Source: Datisca glomerata (Eukaryota; Streptophyta; Magnoliopsida; Cucurbitales; Datiscaceae). From it: 64,000 bases of DNA. Shown one piece after another: positions 1 to 12,210 of the stretch (within the stretch, counting starts at the first letter, position 1; every line of letters starts with the position of its first letter). The notes below the pieces were generated by a model. It saw only the letters and a list, made by a program, of their open reading frames with translations. It ran no database searches and had not been told where the DNA came from. The position numbers and the translations under genes are program-made. The stretch spans positions 1,612,001 through 1,676,000 of the forward strand of contig QANY01005052.1 in NCBI GenBank assembly GCA_003255025.1. The letters run 5' to 3'.

Positions 1-1280
1 TAAGCCACCTTAACTGATTTTTAGGATATTATGAAATTTATAAAAAAAAAAGAGATTAAAATTAAACAAAAACAACAATTAAAATTATAACGAAATTTTA
101 TAAAACAAATGGTATTGGTGTCTATTCCTTTTTTATCATTAATTGATTGATGAGTTGACGTTAAAAGTTATCTATTTTTGTAAAGTAAAATTTTTTGCTA
201 CATCTTAAATTGAGATTAAAATCTTGATTATTTCGTGCAATTATTTTAACAAAATAGATCTTGGATTGAAAGTTACAAGATAAACTGTAGGACCTCTGGA
301 AAGTGGGGGCCTTAGGCCCAAGCATAAGCTGCCTTAGGCTTGGGCCGGCCATGATAAAAAGTGACATTGTAGTAGGTAGCCCCCTTTAAAAATTAATTAG
401 CAACAATGACCCCTTAATTGTAATACATGTAAAAATAATCTACTTAAGTTTAAGATTTTTTAATTATATTGAAATTACTATTTTACCCTTAATTACTATT
501 TTCTCTTACCAAAAAAACCAAAAACTAAAACCCACGTTAACCATTACCCATCTAATTTCTTTTTTCGGGGTTTTATGGTGAAGATTTTTGAAGTTACTCC
601 TACATTTTTCATGGTGATCATCCAAATGACACTCATTCGCAAACTGCTCGTCCACCATCGTTGGAAGTCCAACGGGACATAAACTCCATCCAAATTTCTT
701 ATGAACTAAAATGGCTATTTGCGGGTGGGGTGGGATACACAACGGGCCGCGACGACCATTATTTATCACGATGACTAATGATTTGTAAAAAAAGATGAAA
801 AGCAGTAGAAGACCGTGGAGAAGAGAAGCTCGAAAATGAAATAAAATGGTGGATGTGGGTAGGGTTTTCATAGGTAAGAAGATAAAGATAAAGTGGGAGA
901 AGAAAATAGGGAAAAGTGAGTACACATGTCTCTTTTCTATTGGAAAATAGTAAATGTGTGGTAGAATTTTGTTAAGCTCCATGATAGAGTACCGTACTGA
1001 GAAATAAAACACTTTAGATAATCTCATGTAGATTCATTAAAGATGATCAATGGCTACCATTAACTTCTGTACAATATAGAAGATATATTGTACACATTTT
1101 TCATGAAATGATGTTTATCTACTTTTGAATTAAAAAATGTGTGGTAGAGTTTTCTTAATGATTAAAATATTATTTTTAAGATATTTAACTAAAATAAGAA
1201 AACAACGACAACTATTTTTTTCAAACAATTTAAAATTCAAAATATGCTTGGTAGGTTTGATATTATTTTGGTATTTGATA
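1..1280. other. AT-rich intergenic DNA, no gene seen
   Basis: I see no protein with recognisable motifs on either strand. The only local structure is a GC-rich hairpin: GGCCCAAGC at 315-323 pairs with GCTTGGGCC at 338-346. It is flanked by CCTTAGG copies and could be a fragment of a DNA-transposon end, but this is not shown. Confidence 0.5.
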
Positions 1281-1669
1281 TTCGTAAGTGTATTGTAAAC
1301 ATTGGTTTTACCATATGTTAACATTATTTTTACCCTATTCTTTATATATATTATATGATTATCACTTCACAAATATCAGGATTTAAACATCAAAACATAA
1401 AATAATATATAAAATAATACATTATTATTACCTCTATCTTGATTCCTCATTCTCCAAGAGTTTAGTTACTAATAAGAGTGGGGCTTTGTTCAATTAGTCT
1501 TATTGAAATTCCACTTTAATTCTAAAGCTACGCAATGATATAAAGTCTCTCCCATGTATAATCCCATTGACGGATATGGTGTATGTATAGAGGTTGTTAA
1601 ATGGGTTGAGGATCATCAGTTTATGGGGCTTTTATGATGTCCTAATTTTACTTTCTATCATTTCCTCTA

Positions 1670-2650
1670 TCTAAGAAACCCTAAAAATAGAAATTTTATT
1701 CTTTAAAAAAAGACATAATAAATAGAGTAATAATTGAAACGATGAACTATGATGAGTTTAAGACATAACGCAAATCTGATATCTACTAATATTCGTAAGT
1801 GTACTGTATACATTATGTTTATCATATATTAACAATAGTTTTACCCCATTTTATACATACACTACGTGATTATTACTTCATAAATATCAAGAGATTTGAT
1901 AAGCTAAAAATACTTTTTGAAAGTGGCGTGATTTAGAGAATTCGAATCATATAAGGAACAAACATAACCAGCAAATAGATAATATTTGAGAAACCCAAAA
2001 AACAGAAAAATTTATTCCTTAAAAGACAAAATAAACAGATTAGTAATGAAACTCATAGGCGGACTGTGACGGGTTTACGACATAATCCAAATATGATGTC
2101 TACAAGTATTCATAAGTATATTGTAAACATTTTATTTTTATCATCTGTTAACATTATTTTTACCCCATCCTATGCGTACACTACGTAATTATTACTTCAC
2201 AAATATCATGATTGAAACATAAAAACACAAAAAATATTATATAAAACAACTTTGATGTACTGACATTTGACACAAATTGTGAGATAGTACGAATCAGAGA
2301 ATTCTAATTACCTAAGGTATAAGCATTACTCGCAACACAAGTAATATCTGAGAAACCCAGAAAACAGAAATTTATTCCTTAAAAGAGATAATAAACATAG
2401 TAATAATTGAAACTCAGAGACGAACTATGATGGGTTAAACATAATACAAATCTGATATCTACTAGCATTCGTAAGTTTACTGTAAAATTTAGTTTTACCA
2501 TATGTTAACATTATTTTTCCCCATATTATACATACATTACATGATTATTACTTCATAAATATCAAGATGTAGATATAAAAATACAAAATAGTATATAAAA
2601 CAGCTAAACCCTACTAAAATTTGACACAGATTGTGAGATGTACGATTTAG
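1670..2650. repeat. Diverged tandem repeat, unit about 320-360 bp, three copies plus an outlying partial copy
   Basis: A block starting with GAGAAACCCARAAAACAG-like sequence recurs near 1670, 1988 and 2350. Each copy is followed by a stretch containing ATTCGTAAGT (1790, 2108, 2467), then TTACCCCAT and a motif near TACACTACGTGATTATTAC. Copies are spaced 318-360 bp apart. A further partial copy of the second half lies at 1281-1420. The copies differ by substitutions and small indels, so the array is old. No coding capacity is seen. It may be a degenerate satellite or a repeated transposon end. Confidence 0.8.
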
Positions 2651-3590
2651 AGAATTCTTTCAATAATAGTATAATTTTTTTATTTTTAATCGTAAGCTAA
2701 TTTAATAATAGTCCAAATTTTTTTAACAGATTTAATATTGTTTTCAGCTTTGTGATTTTTTTCTCAAATAGGAGTTAAAGCTTGTTAAATTGTCTCCCAA
2801 ATCCTAAGAAAGAGAATTTAGTTTCTTTAACCAAAAAATAAAAATTAATTTTAAAAACATAAAGAAAACAATTTAAAATAAAAAAAATTAAAGAAAACAG
2901 CTGTAAAATAAAAAAATTAAAGAAAATAGTTGTATCTCACTCTCTAAATTATTTTTCATTAAAATATTTTAAGTCAATTAAAGAGTGACATGTGATAAAA
3001 CACTTTCCAAAACTATTTTCTACAACCCATCATCTTCCATCGAAACCCATTTTCTTCATCTCCATACCATTTTCAATGAGAGTGCTTCTTTAATGGCAGG
3101 TTCAGGAGAGATAATTAATTTTGTTTTGTAGTGAAAATGGTATTTGTGTAATTTCATATTTTAATCAGTGGTTATATTAATTGCTGAGTCACATTTACAT
3201 TTACAGTTTCTATTTTATATGGGCTATTGTTGATAATTATTTATGAAATAGGACTATCCATGCCAAAAACCCAAAAGGAAAAGGAAATTTGATTTTTAGC
3301 CGATTAACATAGTTATAGCACCTAATTAGATTTTTATTGAGCTTTTGAAAGTATTGGATTTTTGTCAAGCTTGTTTAAATTTTCAGATTTTTGAAATCTA
3401 TAAAACATAAATACACTTTATCATATGTTTGAAATCATTAATAGCCAACTCCAATAAATAAAGAATTTACATCTCATAAATTATAAATTTAAGAACCTCA
3501 TCTCTGCTAATTAATGTAATTTGATTTACTAACAAATATTAATATTTCAAAAAATATCTATAAAAAATTACCAAAAAATTCTCTCTTCTA
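2651..3590. other. AT-rich intergenic DNA, nothing recognised
   Basis: Very AT-rich with A- and T-runs (for example 2820-2900). No ORF with protein motifs, RNA gene or clear repeat was found. Confidence 0.5.
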
Positions 3591-4100
3591 TTTCAAATCT
3601 AAACATATCTATTCAAATCTCTCTCTCAAAATCAAAAGCGATATTAAGAATGTACAAAACAATAAATGAGTTTACAAAGTCTTTCTCTATCAATTACTCT
3701 TTCTCCGCCCTTTATCAAAATTGATGCAAACACCATAAATCTCTTTGTCTCTCTCTGTCTCTCTCTCACACACAAAATTGATAAAAACAAAAAATCACAA
3801 AATTTTAAATCAATATTTACATCAAATTATTATATCAAATGTTATCTCTATCTATCAGTCACACATACGCTCTCTCTCTCACCTTCTCAAAATCAATGCA
3901 AAGCTAAAAAAGTACAAAACATTGAATATTTACATAATATATCTCTCTATCAATCACTCTCTCTCTCCTCTATCAAACCCAATGTTTCTCTCTCTCTCAA
4001 ACTCTCTCTCTTACATCAAAAAGGTAAAAAAATATTAAATTAATTTTTTACCTCAAATATTCTATCAATTGCTCTATCTCTATCAATTGCTCTATCTATA
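3590..4100. repeat. CT-rich low-complexity tract
   Basis: Pyrimidine-rich sequence built of CTCTCT runs and TATCAATTGCTCTATCT-like repeats. It gives overlapping open frames rich in Ser and Leu that are compositional artefacts. It may lie upstream of a lost gene, but nothing shows this. Confidence 0.75.
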
Positions 4101-4112
4101 TCAATTACATGC

Positions 4113-4375
4113 CATATTCTATCAAATCATAACAATTAATATTACCCAAAATAAGGAATTTGGATTCTGTGTCATGTAGATTTAATAGTTAGAGATATAA
4201 GAAGGGAAAAAATTCGAACAAACTATCTCTCTATATATGTCATATTCTATCAAATCATAACAATTAATATTGCCTAAAACAGAAATTTGGATTCCATATA
4301 TTGACATGTAGATTTAATGGTTTGATAGAAAGGGAAAATGGAAAAAAAATTGGAAAAAAGTTAATCAACTAATTG
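4113..4375. repeat. 128-bp tandem duplication
   Basis: CATATTCTATCAAATCATAA begins at 4113 and again at 4241. In both copies it is followed by AACAATTAATATT, a GGATTC motif and CATGTAGATTTAAT. Two diverged copies sit immediately beside the CT-rich tract. Confidence 0.8.
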
Positions 4376-4593
4376 ACTATGAGAGTATATATATCTATTA
4401 GTAAAATGCTATAACTAAAAAAAATTTAAATTTAATAGAAATCTAAAAAATTAAAAAGATCGACAAAAATCTAATTCGATGTGTGAAAACTACTATTTGG
4501 TGTAATTTTATAATTTTAATTAGAAAAATTTCAGTCCAAAAATGACATCCATTTGATACTGAAATTTACAATTTGTACCGTGGTATTCTTAAA

Positions 4594-4826
4594 GGATAAT
4601 ACTTCCTTCCTTGCTACTCCTGACTGCTGAGGTGGTCCAATTATTTCTCGTCATATTAGACGTTCCCGAACTTTTCTAATTAAAAAAACCATGATCGCTT
4701 TCTAATAAAGTTTATCGATTTTTTTTACAATGTGGGGCTCATGTCATAATGTGACGAGAAATGATTATACCACCTCATCAATTAAGACAAATTTCTCATA
4801 ACTTGGTGATGACGTAAGTATTGTCC
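4594..4826. mobile_element. Mutator-type MITE (233 bp) with 9-bp target site duplications
   Basis: The element begins GGATAATACTT and ends AAGTATTGTCC, so the ends are inverted repeats with one mismatch. A second pair of arms of about 30 bp, containing GAGGTGGT and ATTTCTCGTCA, starts near 4631 and is mirrored at 4748-4777. The same 9 bp, ATTCTTAAA, flanks both sides (4585-4593 and 4827-4835). A 9-bp duplication with G-starting inverted ends is typical of Mutator-like elements. There is no coding capacity, so it would have needed a transposase in trans. Confidence 0.88.
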
Positions 4827-4835
4827 ATTCTTAAA

Positions 4836-6646
4836 ATTCGAATAAGAAAATTGTGGGATATGTGTTAATATATCCGTGGTTTTATCAAACCATTGCTATA
4901 CGCAATAAAATAGCACCATTAATACTAGTGCGTTAGTTTACGTTGCACTTGTTTTGCCAACGGTTTTCAATTGGTCACTAAAAACCGTTTTTCCTAGAGT
5001 GTCCATCCATAAGCATGAAATTAAGGAAAATGGTATTTGTCACGAGTTGTCCACCAGTAGAATGCTACCACGTGAGTCGTACTCGGTGCGCGACTCATGA
5101 CAAATAACAGTGCTTTGAAATCAAAAGCTTCATTTTTCCCAAAACAAAAACAAAAAGAAGCATTAGCAATGAGCCTGGTATTTGAGTTTAAAAATGGGAT
5201 AACTACCTGAATTATAAAATCCAAATTGTCCAAGATCTTTTAATCTTGCACAAATGTTTGTTTTAATGTAACAAATAACAATAAGTAGAATCCATATTAG
5301 ATTTTGGTTAACTTTTTTTTATTTTGTTAGATTCATGTCAATTTTATACGTTCATTAATTACAACAGATTTTACTTGTAAATATATATATATATATATAT
5401 ACACACACACTTGAATTTAATTAAATTAGAAATTTCTGATATTTTTTTTGTGGTTTTCATTTTCTTTGGTTTACATATATATTCCGTTTGTTATAAACCC
5501 CTCGATTTTAGGGATTTATAACTTAATATCTTGATTATAGCCATTGACTTTATTCTATTTCTGATTATTTTATGGGTAACTAAATATATTTCACTTTTGA
5601 ATTAGACCTTAAGCTATTTTTTTTCTCATTTTTTCAGATTTTTGAATTTTTTGAATTTTTTTTTATAGTTTTACTTTTTTTATTTATGGAATGAAAAGTA
5701 TTTCCAGAGTTTATTCTTCATGAAGTTGTTCTTATTTTCGATATTGACACCTAGAATATGTGATGTTAATATAGAATGACATTATATTTGATACTAATTC
5801 ATGTAATATACATCATTCGACAAAATATAATTAATAAAAATATATATTTATATTTTACATGGATAATATGTAACACTAATACATAAAGATATTATACTTA
5901 TGTTGATACATAGTTATATGTAGATAAAATTTACATATTTATGTATAGTGCAATTATTTATAAATATGAATTGACACTCAAATTAACTCATATTAAGTAC
6001 AATTGATTTTCAATTCTTGATTATCTCCTTTCTCTGATCTTTGGGGAACATTGATATACTTTTTTATTTGTTAAGCTCTCCTTGTCTTTCATTCATCATT
6101 TACTCGCACATAAAAAAATCAAATATTAAAAACTTGTATATCGAAGTAAACAATAAGTAACCATGTCAATATCGAAAAACTTAATCTATGGGTTTAATAC
6201 CCTTTGAAATAAGTTAATATCAATAAAATAGGCAATTCAATTCATAATCTAATTAAATAATAAGTGATAATGATATTAAAAATTAGATAATCTATGTAAC
6301 AACCATGAATAGCTATGAATAGTGGTACATGCATGTCACTGATAATTTGAAGAGATTGTAAATGTTTATATGCAAACACAGAAGATTATAAATATTGATA
6401 TGTATAAATAGAAGAAAATGCTCATATGCATGGAATAAATATTTACATATCAATATTTTCGATCCTATGTGTTTCTTCCTAAACATTTACATTCAGTATA
6501 ATATCAGCATCTTTAGTCATATACTTTTACCTTATCCGTTATACACTAATAATGTACTCCATCGAATCAAAATAAATACAATTATCATCAAGAACAAGAG
6601 AATAAAAAATGTTCCTGCTACTTTATATTTCCTTGAAAAAGGTGTT
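4836..6646. other. AT-rich intergenic DNA with a dinucleotide microsatellite
   Basis: No gene is seen. An (AT)n run at about 5379-5400 is followed directly by (AC)5 at 5401-5410. The rest is AT-rich with short open frames lacking motifs. Confidence 0.5.
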
Positions 6647-7930
6647 TGTTTAGGGGTTTTCAGGTGATGTGTAATGAGCGACCTAGCTTATGGACAAGTA
6701 AGCTTGTGAACGTGGAGGTTGTGTGTCTAAAAAGGTGAAGAACAAGCACCTTAGGTCCAATGTGCAGAATATGATCTTGGTTTGACCTAGGAGAATGTGA
6801 AAGTAATGATCCCCATAATAATGTTAAGGCCCTCTTTTATAAATGGGACCATGTAGGGACCAGTGTTACTTTGTCCTTTCAGTGATTAAGTCCACTTATA
6901 AAACGTGGCCATGCCCAAAACGTGGCCACGCTCATAAAATGTGGTTACCTTCATAAAATGTGACCACATTTAAATATCCTCAACTAGTCATACCTACATG
7001 GCATCGAGTAATCGTAAAACTCATAATAGACCTAACGAACTCCACAAAGGCGTCTGGGAGAGGAGTCCCCTTACAACACTACCACATGTGTGACCTTACA
7101 CACGCCTTGACCATGGGTAGATGGCTAGGCCCCTTTACCCTCATTTGGACTCCCCAAAGGCGGTAATACATGTCTTATATCACTTTTCTAATAGAAGGTG
7201 GCACATCCAAGGCGCCTAAGGTAGTTATACCCCTCGAGGAGCTTCACCTTACTTGGTATGGCACAACCCTGTTCTAATCATACCAGACCGCAACTCCCGG
7301 ATTGTTCCCAGGTAAGGAATGACCTTCGAGCCTTTATCACTAAGCTCAAAAGCGGGTGACAACAAAACATAGTGTGATATTTGGGCTTGCCACCTTTGTA
7401 GGTTCATGGGAACCCCTTATAAGCATAATCATTGGTTACACTGACTTTATATATTTAAGGGACGTCCCTTATAAGAATGTTCATGTTCATCCTACATCAG
7501 CCTTGTAATTCCACATAGGCGTCATCTAGGATTTTCTTTGAGTGCCACGTGAATCTATTTGAAACGTCATTCATACTGAAGTTTCTCACTATTTACATTA
7601 GCGTCATGTACAAGCTTGAAGGTAGAGAAGTTAAGCTTGGACACATTTATATTAGTTACACGCTTTATCTTCCACGTCGTTTCACGAAGTGGGAGGTGGA
7701 TTTTTAATCATTGATTGCATTCAATATGCTGAAAGGCGTGCACATCGCGTCATTAAAGTGCATCATTGCATTCCTTGAATTATGGAAAGGTGTGAAGAAA
7801 AAAGATTCCCCCATTAATGAGGCAGCGTCCATTCACCTTCTTGACCATTAAGAAAGACGTGGCAAGACGCGTCGCTTCACTTGCCACCTTCCACCCTTTA
7901 TAAATAGGGTGAGGTTAATTTAATTTTCAT
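6647..7930 (-). repeat. LTR of Ty3/gypsy element 1 (probably its 3' LTR), right edge uncertain
   Basis: The plus strand starts TGTTTAG at 6647 and continues with GCGACCTAG, CAAGTAAGC and a conserved block near CTAGTCATACC...GGCATCGAG. The same order occurs at 53365-53790, where it abuts a primer binding site on the minus strand, which fixes the orientation. A minus-strand TATA box (TATAAAAG, 6834-6841) lies about 190 bp inside the left edge, as expected of U3/R. Homology to 48660-49000 suggests that the U3 side reaches beyond 7860. The purine-rich minus strand at 7931-8010 could be the polypurine tract, giving the approximate right edge. Confidence 0.65.
7899..7906 (+). promoter_or_regulatory. 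TATA box of the antisense PMD gene
   Basis: TATAAATA lies 123 bp upstream of the ATG at 8029. The stretch between is CT-rich, like a plant 5' leader. The core is nearly palindromic, so a minus-strand role cannot be excluded. Confidence 0.6.
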
Positions 7931-8028
7931 GTTCTCTCCAACCCTCCCATTCTCTCTAAATTCCAAAGTTCCCCAACTTTCCCTTATTCTTCTCTAAGCA
8001 ACCTTCTCTCCTTTTCTCATTGGAAATA

Positions 8029-10190
8029 ATGGCTCATTCACAAGTTGTCTTCATTTATAGCAATAACTCCTCTGAACCAACATGTCCCCCAAGCCGCAGG
8101 CTACTACTGATGCAGGTGCCATGCAGGTGATTTGTGGCATGGAGAAGAGTTTGGAGGCTGGTATTTCGTCATCTTCTATTTTCTTGATGGAGGAGGAAGT
8201 CCCTTAGGATTGCGATGGTTAGAAGACGGCATCCGTCCCATTGTTGAGGGTGACCCGCGCTGATTTCCCCTCATCTATAATCTCTTACGATTGTCATACT
8301 AGGCCCGCGACAGATTGGTAAAGTGGCTTGAGTATATATTTTCCATTCCTGAATATTAATTGTTTTGAGGAATGATGGCATCTACGAAGCCTTAAAGGTC
8401 AGCTCCCGTCTTCACATCCTATGCAAATCCAATGCCGTTGATGCCTTGGTACTACGTTAGTATAGGCAGACTCACACTTTTATTTCTAGGTGGGGTGCAT
8501 TTACACCTACATTGGGGGATGTCTGCATGCTTCTACCTCTTCCCTTCTTCGGGGACTATGACGTCTTCTCAAATGCATTTACCCCCGAGGAGAAGAAAAG
8601 TCTCAGGCTTCTAACTAAGGGCATAGCCAAGTCTTACAAGCCCAACACCTTTAGAGTACCGAGTAAGAGGGTTAACTTTTTTGGTGGTTTTGTCATTTTT
8701 CAAGGATATAGATCTCCCTTCGAAGAAGAACGCTCCAAGGCGAGTGGCCAAGGAAAGTGCTCAATTTAGGAACAGATGCATGAGCTCACCGCTTTCGTGG
8801 CCATGTGGCTCTCTCGATATATCTTTCAAGGTAACTATATTGTTTTGTATTGAACCACTTACACATATTTTTTGCTTTCTTTTCATTTATGCGTACACAT
8901 GTTTTTAAATTATTCTGCCTTAGGACACTCACTGTACTACCACCTTTGAACTTTCATAGTGCTACCGCCTTTGGACTGTGTTTTGCGTTGCCGCCTTTAG
9001 ATTGTATTATGTTTCCGCCTTTGGGTTTTCATATTATTGTTGCCTTAGGACTTTCATGTTATTTCCGCCTTAAGACCTTTATTGTGTTGCGTCTTTTGAG
9101 CATTTCTTATTACTCAGCGTTATTATTACCTTTTGATTTCCTTTTCTTTATGTTTGTAGGGGGGCTACAGATATGGTCAACTCATGTGCCTGCACTACGG
9201 CCATTAGACTAGCCCCAAGCAACAAGATCGCCCCGGCACCAATTTCCTTGGGCAATTTGTACTTCTTGCTGGATCACATTCATGGAGATTTAGAGAGGTC
9301 CTTGGGGCGTTTCAAGATTAGCTCCTATATTGACTACGGGTTCCTCCATATGTTCATCTAGGAGAGGTTCCCTTTGTGTGCTCCTCTTGGGTCCCAGCAT
9401 GCGTTCTCTACAAAGGTTGTGCTGACCCGCCTCAGGCGTGGGTGTGGTTTGACAAAAAAACCCCATAGCGGCAGAGCTTTCCTATTGATATGGACGTCCT
9501 ACGTTACTTCAAGTCGTGGCCTTATTCTCTTTGCCCAGATGGTGACGTTAGAGACAAGACATGGCATGTCATGAGGAAGGAAATTGATTTGGGTCTGGGT
9601 GGTGAGCCTAAATTTATTTCTCCTGCAGATCAGATCATCCTTGCCATCTCATTCCTTCGACACTTCTAGTGGTAGTGGAATGTAAAGGAGATTCTAGGAC
9701 CAACGTCATCGCGAAAACTCGCTATTAGTGTACCCATGCGGCTCGCCAATTTGGTTTTGATCAAGGCATTGCACTCGTAGCGGGCACGCCTCTATACCAA
9801 GGACGCCTTTGACCATTTGCTGGACGACTCGCACATCTACAGCAATGTCTTGAAATCTTTTTGCGTCCCTCAGACGACTCATCAACCCAAGAATTCCAAG
9901 GCCATGGAGAAATATAGGCGAAATCGGGCTGTAGAGGGTAAGAGTATATTTGATCTCCACTTGCTGACTTGCCCGAGGAGACAATCTACCAAGGAGACGT
10001 CACGCTTTAGTCCATGAAGCCATCTTCTTATCAGGTTTAGGGCCAGAGAGCTCCCAGAAAATCCAAAAAAAGAGAGGAAAGCATCCAGCCCCAAGGGCTC
10101 TAATACTGAGACGGTGATGGAGACATCAGAGGTGGAGGCTTCTGAGCTAGGAGCGGTTGAGCTCCTACGTCAAATATGGCTGGGTACTGA
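8029..10190 (+). pseudogene. Decayed plant mobile domain (PMD) gene carried antisense in gypsy element 1
   Basis: The family (plant mobile domain, aminotransferase-like) occurs in plant nuclear proteins such as MAIN/MAIL1 and inside many plant transposons. The match here: THTFISRWG then FTPTLGDVCMLL and LPFFGDYD at about 8470-8550, the PMD core. Next comes LTAFVAMWLSRYIF (8780-8828), ending at a clean splice donor (AAG/GTAACT, exon end 8830). The acceptor TTTGTAG ends the intron at 9160. Exon 2 has SLGNLYFLLDHI, RSLGRFKISSYIDYGFL and ERF (9245-9370), then DKTWHVMRKEID near 9555 and a basic tail to about 10090. In-frame stops (such as TAG near 8458) and several frame changes show it is dead. 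It lies antisense to the pol genes of its element. Confidence 0.8.
8937..9105 (+). repeat. Degenerate minisatellite in the PMD intron
   Basis: About seven imperfect units of 24-28 bp, each containing CCGCCTTTGGA-like sequence followed by CTTTCATRTT or TGTRTT. It lies wholly in the inferred intron 8831-9160. Confidence 0.7.
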
Positions 10191-10229
10191 AGGCAAGCAT
10201 CCCAATAGTTTTTATGAGTGTTCACTATT

Positions 10230-10590
10230 TGGTTTAGTCAACCTATGGTGAAAAGGTGAACCGAACTCAAATTGCACTTCAGCAATAAAATTGAGTGGAA
10301 TCGAACTGAAACTGCACTTCAGCAATAAAATTGAGTGGAACCGAACTGAAACTGCACTTTAACAATAAAATTGAGTGGAATCGAACTGTGAGTTTTGGTT
10401 TAATTCAATTCAGTACAGTTCTTCAGTTTGATATTATTAATTAAAAAATATTTTTTTAAATCATTTCAAAATGATATTATTGAAAACTAATATAAAATTA
10501 AAATTTTATTTTAGTTCGGTTCGGTTTGATATGAAATTATATATAAAAAATAAAAAATGATATGTTTCATATCGATTGTCCCCTACATCC
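10230..10590 (-). repeat. MITE-like repeat rich in AACCGAAC, minus orientation
   Basis: Three tandem units of about 47 bp (AACTGAAACTGCACTTCAGC-like then AATAAAATTGAGTGGAA) are followed by AT-rich DNA and TTCGGTTCGGTTTGATATG. The end ATTGTCCCCTA is the inverse of a TAGGGG start. The reverse complement of 10500-10545 matches 51040-51090, placing it in the same family as 50877-51545. Confidence 0.65.
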
Positions 10591-12055
10591 TCTTGAAGCC
10601 AAACTCAAGATGCAGCTCCACTACCCTTATGAGGTAGGGGTGTACGCCTCTATCAACGGCAGAAAGTCTCTGCGACTCCAGAAAGGTTAAGCGTGAAAGT
10701 ATTTGTGCCGAAGAAGGAATAAGGCTATTGTTGGCCACCGAAGTGTCACCATTAAACTCGACTGTAGCGAGTGAAGGTGGGCTGGAACGATCGTCGGTGA
10801 CACTCAGAGCATCCTGAGATGACTCTTGGAGAGCCTTCTTGCTGGCCCGCATCCTCTTCATCCTCACCTTGCTCTTCGTCGCCTCAGACCCCAGGCGTAG
10901 GGATTGTTCTCCTTAATGTGGGGCAGGGTCCCAGTAGTTGGCTCAAACATGTTTAAGGACATGGACTAGTTATGAGCCCAATCCCTAAATCATTCAAGTC
11001 ATCCAAGGGGACGTGCAGCCTAACAAAATGACTACCCACACACCCTGTCAAGCCTTCACCAATAGACTCATGTCTCTGTTTAATATGCGAGGACACTAAA
11101 GCGTCCACCATCGTGGGGGTTTCCCTTGGATCCTGTTATGAAAAAAACTAAGTTAGAAACAAGGAAAGAAGAAAGACAACAATGAGTAAGTACATAAATT
11201 TACCTTCGTAGTAGCCTGGGACTTGGAGGGCGTGGTGGAAATGGAGTTGGAACGACATGAGAGGGAGTAGCCATCACCGTGGTGAGGGGACTAGTGGCCA
11301 CATCAATACCTCTGACTTCCTCAACTCAAGTAGATAAATTTACCTCCACAGTAGCCTGGGACTCCTAGGGCGTGCTGGCAGTGGAGTTGGAACGACGGGA
11401 GAGGGAGTAGCCATCACCGTGGTGAGGCGACTCGTGGCTGCATCCATATCTTTTCCTTCCTCAACGAAGGGTGGCTGAAATGTTGGAGAATATGGCATGA
11501 TGAAATCCTGAAAAGAAATGTATTAATATAAAAAATATATGATTAAGCAAAAAAATGTGCATATGAGACTAAGGGGATTGTCAATTCTTGAAAGGCCTCC
11601 TCCTCAGGAAATGGCCTAAAGCCGTTAACTTCATATTAGCACTATACCCAACAATTCCCCTCCGGATGAGTTAGTGGCTAACCCTTTTGTTATGCTAAGG
11701 CCTCACCATCGACGGATAGCTCCTTTGAATGAGTTAGTGAAGCTTTCAATGCGTATAAAAGAACTTTTGCTAAGAAAAGATGAAAGAAAGACTTAGTAAA
11801 GGGAGAATGCTTAAACTCACATAAGAATCCTTGTCGAAAGAACTCACGACGTTAGCTTGAAATCACCGTCATGGAGGCCCAAACTCCTCGGGGGGTGGGT
11901 ACCTCAGAAGGCTCCTCAATAGAGATTCCTCATAAAGCCTCCTTGAGATGCTTTCTCGTTGATTTCCTATGTGTAGTCTTTACCCTAAGGCCAGCAGCTA
12001 AGCCTTCAGAAGCATCAACACGAAGCGCATCAAGTTCCGCTATGATGAGATCAAA
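10583..12055 (-). other. Remnant of an extra, possibly spliced, minus-strand gene in element 1
   Basis: I do not recognise a family. On the minus strand, an open stretch at 10867-10583 is Ser- and basic-rich. Proline-rich segments at 11340-11520 and 11210-11330 end at donor-like GTAAATTTA sites (near 11340 and 11200). A further stretch at 12060-11870 resembles a helical segment (IIAELDALRVDASE). Stops interrupt all of them. It lies between the antisense PMD gene and pol, where plant Ty3/gypsy elements of the Tat group often carry extra ORFs. This could also be a 3' part of a PMD-type gene from another insertion. Confidence 0.35.
11195..11475. repeat. 140-bp tandem duplication
   Basis: TAAATTTACCT starts at 11195 and again at 11335. 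Both copies continue through AGTAGCCTGGGACT, GGAGTTGGAACGAC and GAGAGGGAGTAGCCATCACC. The duplicated unit contains one proline-rich putative exon with its splice donor. Confidence 0.85.
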
Positions 12056-12057
12056 AC

Positions 12058-12210
12058 TACTAGGGGTGAAAATTATTTTACCGAACCAACTGAACCGAAC
12101 TGAAAATGATCGGTCGGTTCTTTATATGTGTTCTGTTCAGTTCGATTAGGGAAAATAAGATTACCGAAGTTTCGATTCGGTTTGAAATTTTGATGATTTT
12201 CAAGTCCAGG
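12058..12210 (+). repeat. Fragment of the AACCGAAC-rich MITE-like repeat
   Basis: Starts TAGGGGTGAAAAT and continues with CGGTCGGTTCTTTATATGTG and GAAGTTTCG. The order matches 50877-51010. It stops abruptly near 12210 in unrelated sequence. Confidence 0.7.

Noticed and set aside
315..346. Terminator or small RNA hairpin
   Set aside because: A nine-base-pair stem alone, in plant DNA with no gene next to it, does not support either.
506..1027. Open frame of 173 codons on the minus strand
   Set aside because: Phe-rich, compositionally driven, with no recognisable domain and nothing around it that suggests a gene.
3666..4043. Overlapping Ser/Leu-rich open frames on the plus strand
   Set aside because: They follow from the CT-rich tract, overlap in two frames and carry no protein motif.
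7899..7906. TATA box as part of the minus-strand LTR promoter
   Set aside because: It lies at the U3 end of the LTR, far from R; a better minus-strand TATA is at 6834-6841. The plus-strand PMD leader fits it better.
9706..10094. Minus-strand open frames under the PMD gene
   Set aside because: Shadows of PMD exon 2; the plus strand carries the recognisable motifs.
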